DNA of 64,000 bases from Eucalyptus grandis (lineage: Eukaryota; Streptophyta; Magnoliopsida; Myrtales; Myrtaceae): contig NC_052618.1 in NCBI RefSeq assembly GCF_016545825.1, positions 47,748,196 to 47,812,195 on the forward strand, in the 5' to 3' direction. This document shows, in pieces, positions 13,965 to 25,823 of the stretch; the first letter of the stretch is position 1; each line of letters opens with the position of its first letter. The translations under genes and the position numbers were made by a program. Under the pieces are notes generated by a model that worked only from the letters and a program-made list of their open reading frames with translations, made no database searches and was not told the DNA's origin.

Positions 13965-16900
13965 ATGGGTACGTCCTGTCTTCTTCGTTCTGCAAGCCCT
14001 TTGCGCTTCTCGTGCTCTGTACTTCTTCTGATGGTCGTCTCATGATTTCAGTGCCTTTTTTGCTTTTGTTTGGTTGGGTTAATCCTCCCTTGTTTTCGTG
14101 TAAAATTTTGCGGTGAGTGCTGCTCGTGGTGGGCATTGTCTTTTGTCCTTGGTCATTGTTCCATTGCCCTGTCAACTAATTCCATGAACCCTTTTGGATT
14201 TATGGTGTCAAACGCCAGATTTAGTTCTCCGCTTTGGCTTTGGAGTCCTTTTTAAGGAACTTTCCAGCCGTCCTGCATATCTGTTATGTGAATTAAAAAT
14301 CTCTGGTTTTTCGCCGTTTCGTTTTTCGGTTTTTCGTTGAGCGTAGCGGGTTTGGTGACGATTTTTATGTTATAATTTTCTCTAGATTTTGGAGATGTTG
14401 TTGAATGGCCTGGTCTGTCTTATTAAACACCACCTAGTCTTTAAGGAATTTTCTGCGAATGTCTCTTTTCTTCTGTAGTGTTTGTGGGAAGCTCACAAAA
14501 GGGTATCTAAATCTCTGATTCCTCGGTATCTTTTCTCTGATTGGTGTTGGGGGATTCTAGTCAACTGCCTTCTCTTTTTTCACTTGACTTGATTGGTTCT
14601 TTCCATTCATTAGTATCTGCTTCACCTAAGGAAGTAACTTTGAAATTTGCTTCCTTTTTTCTTGCCGTTTCTGCTTCTACAGACATCAACATGAGGTTTT
14701 CGCCTAACATGGATGACGAATATGAGAAACTCATCCGAAGAATGAATCCACCCAGGTTTGCAGTTTCCTTTTCTCTCATATCTCTCAATTTGATTTTGCT
14801 TATACGTAAGACGACTAGGTATTCATGTTTTTGTTCTGTTTAACTGCTCTGTTTTTGCAGGGTTGTGATTGACAACGAGACTTGCAAGAATGCAACGGTG
14901 ATACAGGCATGGCTTCTGTTCGTTCTCTCCTTTTCTCTTTCACAAAGTTGTCTTTTTTTCTGACCGTTTGGCACCTTTTCTGTTCATGGTTCAGGTCGAT
15001 AGTGCAAACAGACCTGGAATACTACTGGAAGTTGTACAAGTCCTCACTGATCTCAACCTTATCATTACCAAAGCATACATTTCCTCTGATGGTGGATGGT
15101 TTATGGACGGTAGGCCTTCGCATATTTTTCATGTTTTTTCTTGATAGAGCAGTTCATCAATTATGACTCTGAGAAGCATCGCCTAACTGTCCTTATTTTA
15201 CCCCGACCAGTCTTCAACGTCACTGATCAAGATGGAAACAAAATAATGAATGATGAGATCCTTGATTATATCAAGAAGGTAAGTTGTAGTCAGCGCTATC
15301 AATTAGTCCTTTCCCATTGGTGTTCTTATCTTGCTCTTTCTTCTGCTCCTTGAACTCTCCGCTCATAGTTTTATCATTTCATCTTCAGGTTCTCGGGCCA
15401 GACTCATGTTTCACTTCCTCCTTAAGATCCGTAGGGGTTAAGCCCTCGGATGACCACACTGCCATTGAGTTGACCGGAAGTGACCGACCAGGTCTCCTAT
15501 CTGAAGTGAGCGCCGTCCTCACGCATCTCAAGTGCAACGTGGTGAGCGCTGAGGTGTGGACCCATAACACGCGTGCGGCTGCGGTAATGCATGTCACGGA
15601 CGAGGAAACTGGGTCGGCTGTTACCGACCCAGAGAGGCTAACCAGAATCAGGGAACTGCTGTGCAATGTCCTCAAGGGAAGCAACAAATCCCGGGGAGCG
15701 AAGACCGTGGTCTCCCATGGGGTCACTCTCACTACAAGAAGGCTTCACCAGATGATGTTTGCTGACCGGGATTATGAACGAACTGATGATGACATGTTGG
15801 ATGAGAAGCAAAGGCCTAATGTAGAGGTTGTTAATTGGTACGACAAAGACTACTCGGTTGTCACTATTCGGAGCAAAGATCGGCCTAAGCTTCTGTTCGA
15901 CACGGTTTGCACGTTGACTGACATGCAGTATGTTGTGTTTCATGCGAACATCGATGCGGAGGGGCCTGAAGCTTATCAGGTACACGTTTTTGTAGCCTTG
16001 ATATACGAATGAATGATTTATGGCACATGGACTGCAGTTAGAGTGTTTTTCTTATTGACATTGTTGGTCGATTGTGCAGGAGTACTATATCAGGCACCAG
16101 GATGGATCCCCTGTGAATTCAGACGCAGAAAGGGAAAGATTGATGCATTGTCTTGAAGCTGCTATTGAGAGAAGGGTATCTGAGGTAAGGGGAATCTTGT
16201 GAATATATTATCACTGCTAGTGGTTGATGGTGCATATGAGATGATGAACTGAAGCCGTCCTATTTGTGGAATTCCATAAGCTTGTCCTGTTTAGCTTTCA
16301 CTGAATTTTCATTTAAAAACTTATTTAGAAAACAAAGGATGCATCTAGCATGGTCGATCTCTTTACTGAACTTTTGCTGAATTCATTATCTACATGTATG
16401 ATTTGAATTTCTGTACTTGCCTACTTTTAAATTTCAGGGACTACCTTCACAATCCTATCGAGAGTTTTTTATAAGATTAATCCCTTTCTCTGGAGCCCTG
16501 AAACAGACAAAAGTCTGTTGATGTCTTTTTTTCACACTTTTGTTGTGTTCTCACGTGTTTGAGTAGATGTCGTGTCCTGTTTTTGAAGGGAACATGTTCT
16601 CAAGAATATTGTATGCCAAGATTCCAGAACACCTTTAAGACAATTTTCTGCTTTCTGTTTCATTGATCAGTTGGATTTGCAGCATGTTTCTGACGGTGAG
16701 TTTTTGTATCAATGCAGGGCTTGAAGTTAGAATTGTGCACGACAGACAGAGTAGGGCTTCTCTCCAATGTCACTCGCATTTTCAGAGAAAACAGCCTCAC
16801 CGTCACTAGAGCAGAAGTCAGCACCAAAGACGGAAAAGCAGTAAACACGTTTTACGTGCGAGATGCATCAGGGTACCCTGTGGACCCCAAGACAATCGAT

Positions 16901-17056
16901 TCCATTCGTGAAACTATTGGCCAGACCATACTTCACGTCAAAGGTAATTCCGGAGAGTCAAAGCCCGCTCAGGAATCTCCCTCTAGGTTCCTCTTTGGTG
17001 GTCTCTTCAAGTCGAGATCCTTCGTCAACTTCGGTTTAGTTAGGTCGTACTCTTGA
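13965..17056 (+). CDS. ACR4: ACT domain-repeat protein, ACR4-like (8 coding exons, 446 aa)
   Basis: Plant ACR proteins are thought to sense or bind amino acids through ACT domains; they have no catalytic domain. Coding exons: 13,965-13,968, 14,683-14,755, 14,861-14,906, 14,995-15,109, 15,211-15,278, 15,389-15,979, 16,080-16,184 and 16,718-17,056. They sum to 1,341 nt with one uninterrupted frame. Four ACT modules lie at about residues 37-115, 126-205, 258-335 and 337-410; the second has [15 protein letters not shown] and the fourth [14 protein letters not shown]. The N-terminus ([19 protein letters not shown]) and the C-terminal FGLVRSYS are ACR4-type. Length matches the family (about 440-455 aa). 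The first coding exon holds only ATG plus one base. Without that exon, translation could start at the in-frame ATG at 14,691. Intron 3 uses a GC donor. Paralogues such as ACR6 or ACR8 are less likely given the N-terminal sequence. Confidence 0.95.
14907..14994 (+). other. GC-AG intron in the ACR4-like gene
   Basis: The exon ends ATACAG and the intron begins GCATGG. The acceptor is TTCAG before GTCGATAGT. The conserved ACT1 sequence V-I-Q | V-D-S-A-N requires exactly this junction, and no GT donor nearby keeps the frame. The intron is 88 nt. GC-AG introns are a known minor class spliced by the U2 machinery, but this donor lacks the usual AAGT after GC. Confidence 0.85.
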
Positions 17057-19452
17057 CAAAACTCACAGTTAGCTTATCTTCTCATGTATATGACTAGCCA
17101 GTTTTCTGGAATTCGCCCGGAAAATATCTTTACGGTTTTTTCCTTTGAAGTAGATGCAAGTATTGATGTTAGGAAGAGCCATTTTCCTGAAGGAGGAAGG
17201 TGGTCTTAGCCATTAGAATAGTGTGAGGCTTTGTAAATTTCTGCCGGTCACCTACCTGACCTTTAGTTGTTTACCGTGGAACCAAACTCGCATTGGAACC
17301 ACAAAAGTGGAGAGAGACCTTATTTGTGTAAGGATTTTCGTCTAACCATTGTATATCATCATTCTTTGCACTTTAGTTTTCTTACTCTTCCGTTGGGGCT
17401 GTTAGAGTACGTGTCTCACATGACACTTCTATGGTGATGGTGAAGATGGTTCCTGCATCAGTTGACCTTTTTCAGATCCAATTTTTAAGTTTGGCAAATG
17501 GGAGAGTTGAGGTCAATCGTTTTATGTTGTGTCCTTTGTTTATTGGATTTGCTTGAACGAATTCTCTCTGTCATCGGATATACCAAGATGCCGTGGAAAT
17601 CAGCTCAGATGGATTGGTCGTTAAAGTTGGCCATTCACATCTGACAGAATTAGCAGTTAGGTGAACCTACCAACCTTGAATTTTTCCATTTGCTACGACT
17701 GGTCAATCAAACAGGATGTGGCTGGATATGTGCTGGAACACCCGGAGTTGGGTGTTCCATCTGCAGTTGGATTCGGATGGGGCGTCTAACATCTCTATCT
17801 GACAGCGGCGGCCATTTAAAATCTCATTCCGTGGATGCCAAAGCAGTCCCACCTTTGGCCATGGCCGATCGACATAAACGCTTCCTTAGTAGGGCAACTT
17901 GATATGGTACTGAATGAACAAACATACCTAAATTTTGGATATGTCTATCTCTCGTGAACTGAGAGCTCGCTTCTGTGAGGTTCATATAGCCTCCTTTTCC
18001 TAGGCACACTTAAAAGAGAGACGAAGATAATTAGATGGCTTGGCCATTTGAATGTCTGTCAATATCAGTTGATGATTTCCGGGGTCGCTGCAGAATGCAG
18101 CACTGTATGAAAAGAGAAATTGGTAATACTTCAAACTCTACTGGTGTTATCATATCTTGCTTTTTGCTTTTTCTCGGGCTGTAGATCATATGATAGATAC
18201 GCTTCAATTTTATGCACTGGAGTGATGTGAAGGTTCGATTCTGGGTGATGATTGTTGGTGCGACCAAACTGTTAGTTGGATACGTAATGAGTCCAGTCCA
18301 CCGATTTCTTTCCCAGGACAGCTCAAAACGGTCCTACTAAAATCCTTTCGTGTTCCAAACGAGAAAGCGACTCGAACAGCCTTTACGACCATGTTTTCTG
18401 GAGTTGGTGCGAAGTAGAGAGAGACAAATGCTTAACTCTTGTTCTCACATGTTCTCAACGGCGACCGAACGGCATAACCATGATCTGTCCCGTGCAACCG
18501 CTGCAAGGGGGTTTTGCCATGTGGACCGCCGTTTGTAGTCTGAAATTCCAAATGGCCTCTCAGGATTAATCTGAAGCCACGCCTAATGATCCCAAGTTAA
18601 TTGAATTTTACTGTTGTTCGATGGCTCTAGATTCTGGAACTAGCCTCCTAATTTAGCCTCATACCAGTTGCTAGGGGATACCGAAAGATGTGCTTTGAAT
18701 TTAGACTGCTATTGAACGGTCAACGATCGCATTTTTTTCTTGCAAAGGGTTAATGCTTTGCCTGTGCTGTGATTGCCGTTCGATGAACTAGGTTGGCAAG
18801 ACAATCATTGCAGAATCTACGGTGTTTGACCGGTCAAAGCCGACTCGAATGATTATACTAATCAACGCAACATCAGTTCCCTATGTACATCAACTGTGGG
18901 CTTACCGAAGTCGAATAAGATAATACCCACTATCCGTCCATTCCCTAAGGAGCCTGTCGATATGTCTCAAAGTTGATGAAGAAAAATGTCAGAGCCAGAG
19001 CAACTGATATATTCAAATGGCGTTCATGTGCTTCTTCTGCATCTTCAATCAGTCACTGAAAAAAAAAAAAGTTTTGCCGTCTGATTCTACCGTCACATGA
19101 AGCGGCCCGAGAAAAACAATTCATTGTTCCTTACCGCAAAAGCAATCAACACTCCCCCACATGAATCGTTCACTGAAAACCAAGTCCATCACATCACCAC
19201 CATTCACTGTTTCTCTCCTTTTTTTAATAAAGATGCTGTGCCGTCGTACAATGATTCGTCGATCCTCTATATCCGCGCAGTGGATGTGCCACTTTCTCGA
19301 GTGCCGATTAGTCCTCAATGTCTAGATCGGATAGAGCGCCTATTGCTGAGACTCTGAGAGTCACATACTCAAGCTAGGAAAACATAATTGAGCTTATAAC
19401 CATCGCAGTCGTAGCACTGACAATTTTCTCTCTTGGGTCATTCATTGGCCAG
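17057..19452. other. Intergenic spacer, includes 3' UTR of the ACR4-like gene
   Basis: The first few hundred bases after the TGA at 17,054-17,056 should hold the 3' UTR and poly(A) site. No canonical AATAAA is obvious. The rest has only short open frames without a recognisable domain, codon pattern or splice structure. No tRNA-like A and B boxes in the right spacing were found. Confidence 0.45.
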
Positions 19453-19797
19453 ATGATATCAGCTCGAGGAAGCAATGCCGAGGACTCAGGTTCTGAGTTT
19501 CCGGGCTTCCAAATGGGCATTCACAAGGATGTCTATGCCTGCAGGAGGCCTACTAGCCGGTTGCGGCAGAAAGCTCCGTGTCCTCTGCCACTGAAGCCGC
19601 AGATTTCACTCCTGGGGAGGGACGAATCCGGTGAAGGGGGATGTAGCTTAGGTTCGTCGATGTCCTCCTCCTCTTCGTCGTCTTCGTTTTATCAGAATAA
19701 AGATCCAATCCCTCTGCTATCGCCTCTGGTGATGCCTTCCGTGATGAGTAATGTGGCCGCTTGTGCTTCCCAGGATAATGCGACAAGATCTCATTGA
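19453..19797 (+). CDS. Small hypothetical protein (114 aa), serine-rich
   Basis: An uninterrupted frame runs from ATG at 19,453 to TGA at 19,795-19,797. I do not recognise a family. Visible features are a basic/proline segment at about residues 31-50 (RRPTSRLRQKAPCPLPLKP), a run of nine serines at about residues 69-78, and a C-terminal IPLLSPLVMPS motif. Codon choice and GC content are higher than in the flanking spacer, which favours a gene, and the proline/LSPL pattern resembles small unannotated plant proteins. Against it, the serine run is low-complexity and no promoter or intron supports it. The ATG directly follows CCAG, so the ORF could also be the last exon of a spliced gene. Confidence 0.4.
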   Translation: MISARGSNAEDSGSEFPGFQMGIHKDVYACRRPTSRLRQKAPCPLPLKPQISLLGRDESGEGGCSLGSSMSSSSSSSSFYQNKDPIPLLSPLVMPSVMSNVAACASQDNATRSH

Positions 19798-21688
19798 ATG
19801 GAGCAGGTAAAATGCGAAGGGAGTGCCTGGTGATCTCCATGAAAATGGATATGTGTTGCTGTGTAAATTCTCTTTGGTCTGTGAAATAAGATATCAAAGA
19901 ACTATCAAATGTTGTGGCTTTTGCTGTCCTTTTCCTTAACTCGGTGTGACTGCAACTTCACTACCATTCAATTTGCAAATATAGACCTTTGCGATCAAGG
20001 ACATCAAATTCCTGAAGACAGCTTCAGGTTTACAGAAGTCCTATATAAGGACCATCGACCGAAATCTGATCTTGGTTTTCGTTTTCTGTGGTTGAAACCT
20101 CACAATTTCCAGCACGAACTTTCTTCCCCAAACCTAAAGATTAGGAAATTTCCAGTGTTAAAAGAGTCCTGTTGCCCACTTCAGATGATGGGATTGGCCT
20201 TCGCACATGCAATATTCACAGACTAAAACGGATCACGAAAATTGTTCTAGATTGATTGAATGTTCAATCCTGCTGGTTCTTGGTGTTCTGGAGTCTCTTG
20301 CTGCATGAACTGAAAATCATTCACACCACCTCAGCTCTTGACATTGTTCTTCTGGTTATTTTACCGATACGCGATTAAGCCACACATAGAAGCACGATAT
20401 CTTGCTACCTTGAAACACAAAACATCAGCTCGGGGATGGGAACTCCTTGGTGACCCTGAATGTTCATGTTGAATTTCGAATGTACTGAGAGGAGCAGTGT
20501 CTGTATGAGGGCAATGCTAGCCTAGGATGACAAGCAAACCAGATCCAAATCCGAGCTCATTTATGCTCATCTTCCACAGAAGATCCTTGTCGACCGCCGT
20601 AGTCACCATATGCCGAGAAAAGGATGCGATCAATTAATGGTTGCCTACTATATCCTCTATTTCCACTGTAAGACACTTTCATAACTTAAAAAATTATCTA
20701 CTTGTGTATGTTTTTCCTGCTAGGATCATTCACGAATTGCCGGAAGGGCGAGATACTAATACTAATAATGGAGAATTTCAGGACTCCCATTGAAGTGCTT
20801 CTTGCCCTGGACTTTTCCCCCTCGCAGAGTTGACCAAAATCTCCAGTGACAATCTGCAACTAAAAGGAGCTGCCCCTCAATCCACAGAGCAGAACAAATG
20901 GACCATTTTGCTGGGTCATGTCCAAATGCTGTGTGCGGGATACAGATCAAGAAGGCCCAAAAGATTAGCAGATGGGCTTGCCCATGTATTGGCCCTTGGG
21001 CTTGCCCATGAATATACATATTAAAAGAAAAAAATATATATATAATTAATACATATTTTCTTTTTATATGCTGCATTTTCATCGAAACCAGAAGTTGACT
21101 CGTCATTTCTTCATTGTCCTGAACTTTCCCCCTTGTCGGCTTGCCCTCCGCCCCAAACTTCCATTATGCAAGAACGACTAGGAAATCTTGAATACATCGC
21201 ACAAAAAGCGTATCGAATAATTTAATTATAAGAAGTAACGATAATTGACTAATTCAAATCGAATCTCGCACAATTCGAGTTCATTTTCCCTAACAAGTGC
21301 TCTAGATTTTATAATTTGTCCATTATTTATTTATTTTTTTGTGGTGAAAATCCGAAATACGTGTACCAAAAAAACCCGAAAAGTCAAAAAAGACCAAGAA
21401 AAGTAGACCTCGACTCCGCCGAACCAAACTCCCGACCGCCCCACCCGTACTCCGTCACTTTCCTCGTCTTTTCCCGCGCCGCAGACACGTCGGTGACGAC
21501 CTCCGACGGCAACGACCAATCACGGACCCCTCGGTGGGCCCCGCCGCCCGCGTCATAACGGCGCCGTGAGAACCCGGTCGCGTCACCGACCGGTCTCCCT
21601 CTCCCTCTCGTATCGCCGTAACTCGCGTGGGAAAAAAAAAAAAAAAAAAAGAAGATAAAAACTCGCCCCCGTCGCCACGCCCGTCTCC
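19798..21688. other. Intergenic spacer with GC-rich promoter region of the J-like gene
   Basis: No domain-bearing ORF. At about 20,965-21,010 a short direct repeat (gggcttgcccatg, two copies) occurs. From 21,380 to 21,690 the DNA turns GC-rich, with an A-run at 21,630-21,650. This is the likely promoter and 5' leader of the gene beginning at 21,689. No clear TATA box was seen. Confidence 0.4.
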
Positions 21689-24600
21689 ATGTCCCCCAGA
21701 AATTGCCCGAGAAATAGTAAGGAAAAAGGAGAGGAGAAGAAGAGCTCGAATGCGGGGTTAAATTTCGGAACCCTAGCTCTCGATCGGTGTTCGCAGTCCG
21801 CCGTCGATTCGCAATTGCCGGATGAGCCGCGCGGCCGCCGCTGCGCCGAGGTGAGTCTTCCCGGTTTCCCTTGCCCTCCGTTTTGTGGGTCCCCGATTTG
21901 GATTCGCTTTTGCTCGAACGTTTCCGGGTTCAATTTCGGTGGTGATTTCGTCGTCTCCGAGGTCGTTCCGTCTTCCCTTGTCCGTGTTCTTGCCTGATTT
22001 TCCGCGCCGGTGAGATGGGATTGTACCCTGTAATCATGGGTTTTTGTTTTTTTTGGGTACTACGGCGGGACGTGGTACTGGCGTCGATCCCGATGAAGCT
22101 TTGATATGCGCTTCGTGGCTGAATCTCGAACATGCATCGCGGCTTCTTTTTTGCTGATTTGTCCTGTAGTTTGATCTTCTGATAGGTGGAAAATAGGTTC
22201 CTCTTGATTACTGGGAGCATTTCGTAGCCCTAATTATGATTGTGCGACTGCGTATGTATTGGTCTCACTTTTGTTGCTAGCGGTGGAGTTGTATTGGAGC
22301 TGGGCGCTCATAAGTCATAACATCGTAAGCTCCGGGAATTGGATTGATTGGGAGATGACGATTTGCATAGTTATAATCTCCATTCGTGTGTAGCTATTGG
22401 ATTTGGTTTTTGAATGTCTAGAAGGATCAGCCTAATGAAGATTTTTCGGTCAGCGGTTTATCGTATTCAAGTATAGAAGGACGGACATTTATGGAGATGT
22501 TCGAACAAAGAGTCAATTTAAATTTAGTTTTTACCGCGTGATCAGTTTGTGCTTTGATAATTTTTTGTGTGTTAATAAATGATCTGTACTTTTTTACAGT
22601 TAGGTCAATGGTTTGTTCTCTGTCGAGTCTTCAAGTCATCTGGGAAAACTATCGTCTATACATTTTCACTTTGCATGATTTCAACACAAAGTGTTTTCAG
22701 TTACTAGTAGCGACATTTCGTTTCTTTTCCTAGCAAAGTTTGGGACATGGAACAAATTCTGTTTTCTAATTTTCTAAACTCATGCTTATTTTTGAGTGGA
22801 AACTCATGCATCTGTGACATCTCTCTTTGCAGAAGGAAATGAGAGGAAAAAGAATATCCACAGATTGGCATCCTAGAGCTTGTGCTGGCAAGACAATTCC
22901 AGTTAGTTGCAATGTGAAAAGGAATTTTGAAAACATTGTCCTCATCGATGTGGATTGTGATGATTTCGATGAGGTTATTATTATTGATGCCCCTGAATCT
23001 GTACAGGAGAAGTTGCGAGGTGCTGGTGTATCGCAAAAGAATAGGGGGTTTCCATATGAGGGTGTAATTAGTATTGATGATGACGATGATGGGGATGTTG
23101 AGCTTCCTGGACCCAGTGTGGCAGGTAGTGGTGAGTCAGATAGTGATGCCACATCAAGCAGAAGGTCCTCTCCCTCCTCCAACTTGGGAGAATCTGCTGA
23201 CTCCGATGCCGATGAATGTCGTGTTGTTCCTGAGGACTGTTGTGCTTCAAAGTCATCTAGGAGCAAGAACTCCCCTAGTGGTGAAGGTGAAGCTCCCTGT
23301 AGAAATCGATATGGTCTCAGTCCTGTTTCGGAAGATGTCTCCTTTGATAGTGATTTCTCTGATTGTGAGGTTGTGGAAGATCCCTGTGGGAAGCTTCGTG
23401 AACAGTGGGAAAGTGCTTTTTCAAAAAGAAAACATGATACCTTTAATAAGCATCTTCATTCGGAAGATCAAGTTAAGGCTTCTGGCTTACATACTGATGC
23501 TTGCGTGAGTGGAGAAGAACATAACTCGTCTAATCCAGCATGTTCTAGTTCACACAGTACAAAAGCAAAAGAAAATTTTTCTTCTGGTGAGGGGTTTCCT
23601 GTCAATTCAGGAGTCGGACATGATCATGAGGAGCCCTCTTTATCGTTTAGTGAAGACAGAGCAAATAGACAAAATAATACTGTGGGCAGAGAATACAATG
23701 GTATGGGAAAATCTTGTTTTGACAATGTTAACCCGGCCAGGGACATCCTCGATGAATCTGATGGTGAAAGAGATATTCATGCGGGTGATGGGTTACAGAA
23801 TAAGCGTTTTCACAGCAACAGTTCTGTTCCAGATGAAGTAGTGCATGAAAGAACTGGTCCTGGCACAGATATTCTTGCTGGCAAACCATTGGTGCCAAAC
23901 TCCTGCCATACAGGCAAAGTACAAGCTGATTGTAGTGCAAAATACCAAGATGGTGATTATGTGCTTAGTGTCCAAAAGGACATTATTAATGGACGGGAAA
24001 TGCTTAAGGAAACTGATGAATACAAGCGAGCAGTAGAGGAAGAATGGGCATCTCGGCAGCGGCAATTACAACTACAGGTTGGACCATACTTAATAACTTA
24101 ATGTTTAAGTAGGTTAAGTACATTCAATCTTCTGCATGGGTTTTTACCGATTTGTTCTGATCATTTTTCTGTCCGAGATGTACTTACTTATTCTTGCCCT
24201 TCGTCTTTGATTTGGGATGCTAATAGGCATTGATGGACTCCTGATTGCATGTATATAGGTCGAATGTCCTGTTCTGAATGTATGGTGATTGATTTTACCT
24301 CCTTAACTTTACGTGATGGTTCCGAATTTATTACATCTTTTGTGCTTTGAGAAGTCTTTGCTGTTGTTGATGACGCCGCGTTGAAATGGAAGATCAGCTT
24401 CATTGATGGCTGACATAGACATTCCTGTACTAAAAGAGTTTTATATCCGAGATGATGAAATACTTGAAATATCAATCTTTTGGTTATTCAGAAGACATTC
24501 TTGTGAAAAAAGTTGTGGCCTTGAATCTTTGCCATGCACTTCCAGTCTCAGTTCTTGACCTACTTTTCTTGGTACCTCTATGCCTATGTTGATCTATGGC

Positions 24601-25823
24601 ATCAAGAAAAGTGTTGGTGGGGTGTAATGCAGTTTATTTGTATTCGAAATAACTTTTTCTTGTCTTCAAAAGCATGCTTTGTATGATTTACTAAAGCATG
24701 CTTTGTATGATTTACCTTGTATTTGTTAAAGTCTGCAATTTTAATGAGTTGATTGTTCTCTTGATATTGCTATACAAGAACGTGTGCTTATTTACGGGTG
24801 TTGTTCTGCAGGCAGAAGAGGCCCACAGGTTGCGGAAGAAAAAAAAAGCTGAAACTATGCGATTATTGGACATGGAAAGAAGGCAAAAGCAGCGGGTAGA
24901 AGAAATGAGGCAGTCACAAAAGAAGGTTGATATTATAATCATCATATATATGTGCTCTGAAGCTATTTTCATCTAACATGTGCCCATTTTTTTTCATAGG
25001 AGTGACTTTATTTACTGTCCATTTCCCTTTTTAACGAAAAAACATGGAACTTTTAATGTCGCGTAATATTTATTACTGAAAATGATAAATGCTCCTACTT
25101 GGACAAGCAAAACTAATTCCGTTTGCGCTATCGGCATTTTAAAAGTCCTCGAGTTGGTTGTAATATAGCCATGCCATCCTGTCTCAGTCAGACCATTTCA
25201 GAATGCCTATTCAGGATATGTGGCATGGCTCGTCTATTGATTGGAAGCATTTCTCATAGAAATGGATGAGAGAGATGTGACATTTATGATGATTTCATTA
25301 AATTGGTCATCACAAATTGGCAGTATATAATCTCATTTTGTGATGTAAAAGTTTTTCCTTCTTTAAATGCTGCAACTAAATCTTTTTTGTTTATTGGAAC
25401 TGATTTAATGTGCAGGATGAGGAAAATATGAACCTGAAAGAGCAACTTCGTGCTGAAATAAGGAAGGAGATATCTAAACTGGAAATAACTTGCACTGATA
25501 TGGCCTCGTTACTTCGTGGACTGGGGATACTTATTGGAGGCAGTTTTTGTCCCTTACCACAGGAGGCAAGTTACTTATTCTTTGTTAGACGCAAATGGCT
25601 TCCACAGGAGTTGACTGAAATTTCATTGGTCTCATATTTCTTTCTATCAGCCTTTGTAACGAGGATTATGATGTTGGTTTTTCAGGTACATGCAGCTTAT
25701 AAACGAGCCTTGCTGAAATTTCACCCGGACCGGGCGTCAAGAGATGACATTCGCCAGCAGGTTGAAGCTGAAGAGAAATTTAAATTATTAGCACGCATGA
25801 AGGAGAAATTTAGGTGGACTTAA
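21689..25823 (+). CDS. J-like-domain protein with acidic/serine-rich N-terminal region (5 exons, 602 aa)
   Basis: Proposed exons: 21,689-21,850, 22,833-24,077, 24,812-24,925, 25,416-25,565 and 25,686-25,823, giving 1,809 nt in one open frame. Residues about 90-330 are rich in Asp, Glu and Ser with no recognised fold. Residues 470-540 are a charged, likely coiled-coil segment (RLRKKKKAETMRLLDMERR). The C-terminus carries VHAAYKRALLKFHPDRAS with the HPD tripeptide at about 570-572 and the final J-domain-like helix. HPD is the motif J proteins use to stimulate Hsp70 ATPase, so an Hsp70 co-chaperone role is inferred. Helix I is atypical (no YxxLG). It is not an auxilin: the conserved tryptophan-rich J region of auxilins is absent. 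The start is uncertain. ATG 21,689 is in frame across intron 1, but ATG 22,839 in exon 2 would give a protein about 56 residues shorter. The last intron is GC-AG. Confidence 0.85.
24668..24716 (+). repeat. Tandem duplication of a 23-bp unit in intron 2 of the J-like gene
   Basis: The unit aagcatgctttgtatgattt followed by ac(t/c) occurs twice back to back (about 24,670-24,693 and 24,694-24,716). It is intronic with no evident function and probably arose by replication slippage. Confidence 0.7.
25566..25685 (+). other. GC-AG, frame-neutral and stop-free intron in the J-like gene
   Basis: The exon ends CCACAGGAG and the intron begins GCAAGT, a perfect GC-donor consensus. The acceptor is TTTTTCAG before GTACATGCAGCT. 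The intron is 120 nt, exactly 40 codons, with no in-frame stop. Retention would insert 40 residues just before the HPD-containing helix instead of truncating the protein. Confidence 0.75.

Noticed and set aside
15385..15985. Long minus-strand open frames opposite the big ACR4-like exon
   Set aside because: They mirror a conserved, well-supported plus-strand exon and show no domain; they are shadow frames.
18220..18250. TPsiC-like string ggttcgattctgg
   Set aside because: No matching A box or cloverleaf upstream at tRNA spacing.
22766..23266. Minus-strand 166-aa frame and other frames opposite exon 2 of the J-like gene
   Set aside because: Serine-rich translation arises from the acidic Asp/Ser codons on the true strand.
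25416..25823. Auxilin-like or classic DnaJ assignment for the J-like gene
   Set aside because: HPD motif is present, but the auxilin tryptophan-rich J region, the YxxLG helix I and the G/F and zinc-finger regions of classic DnaJ are absent, so only 'J-like' is justified.
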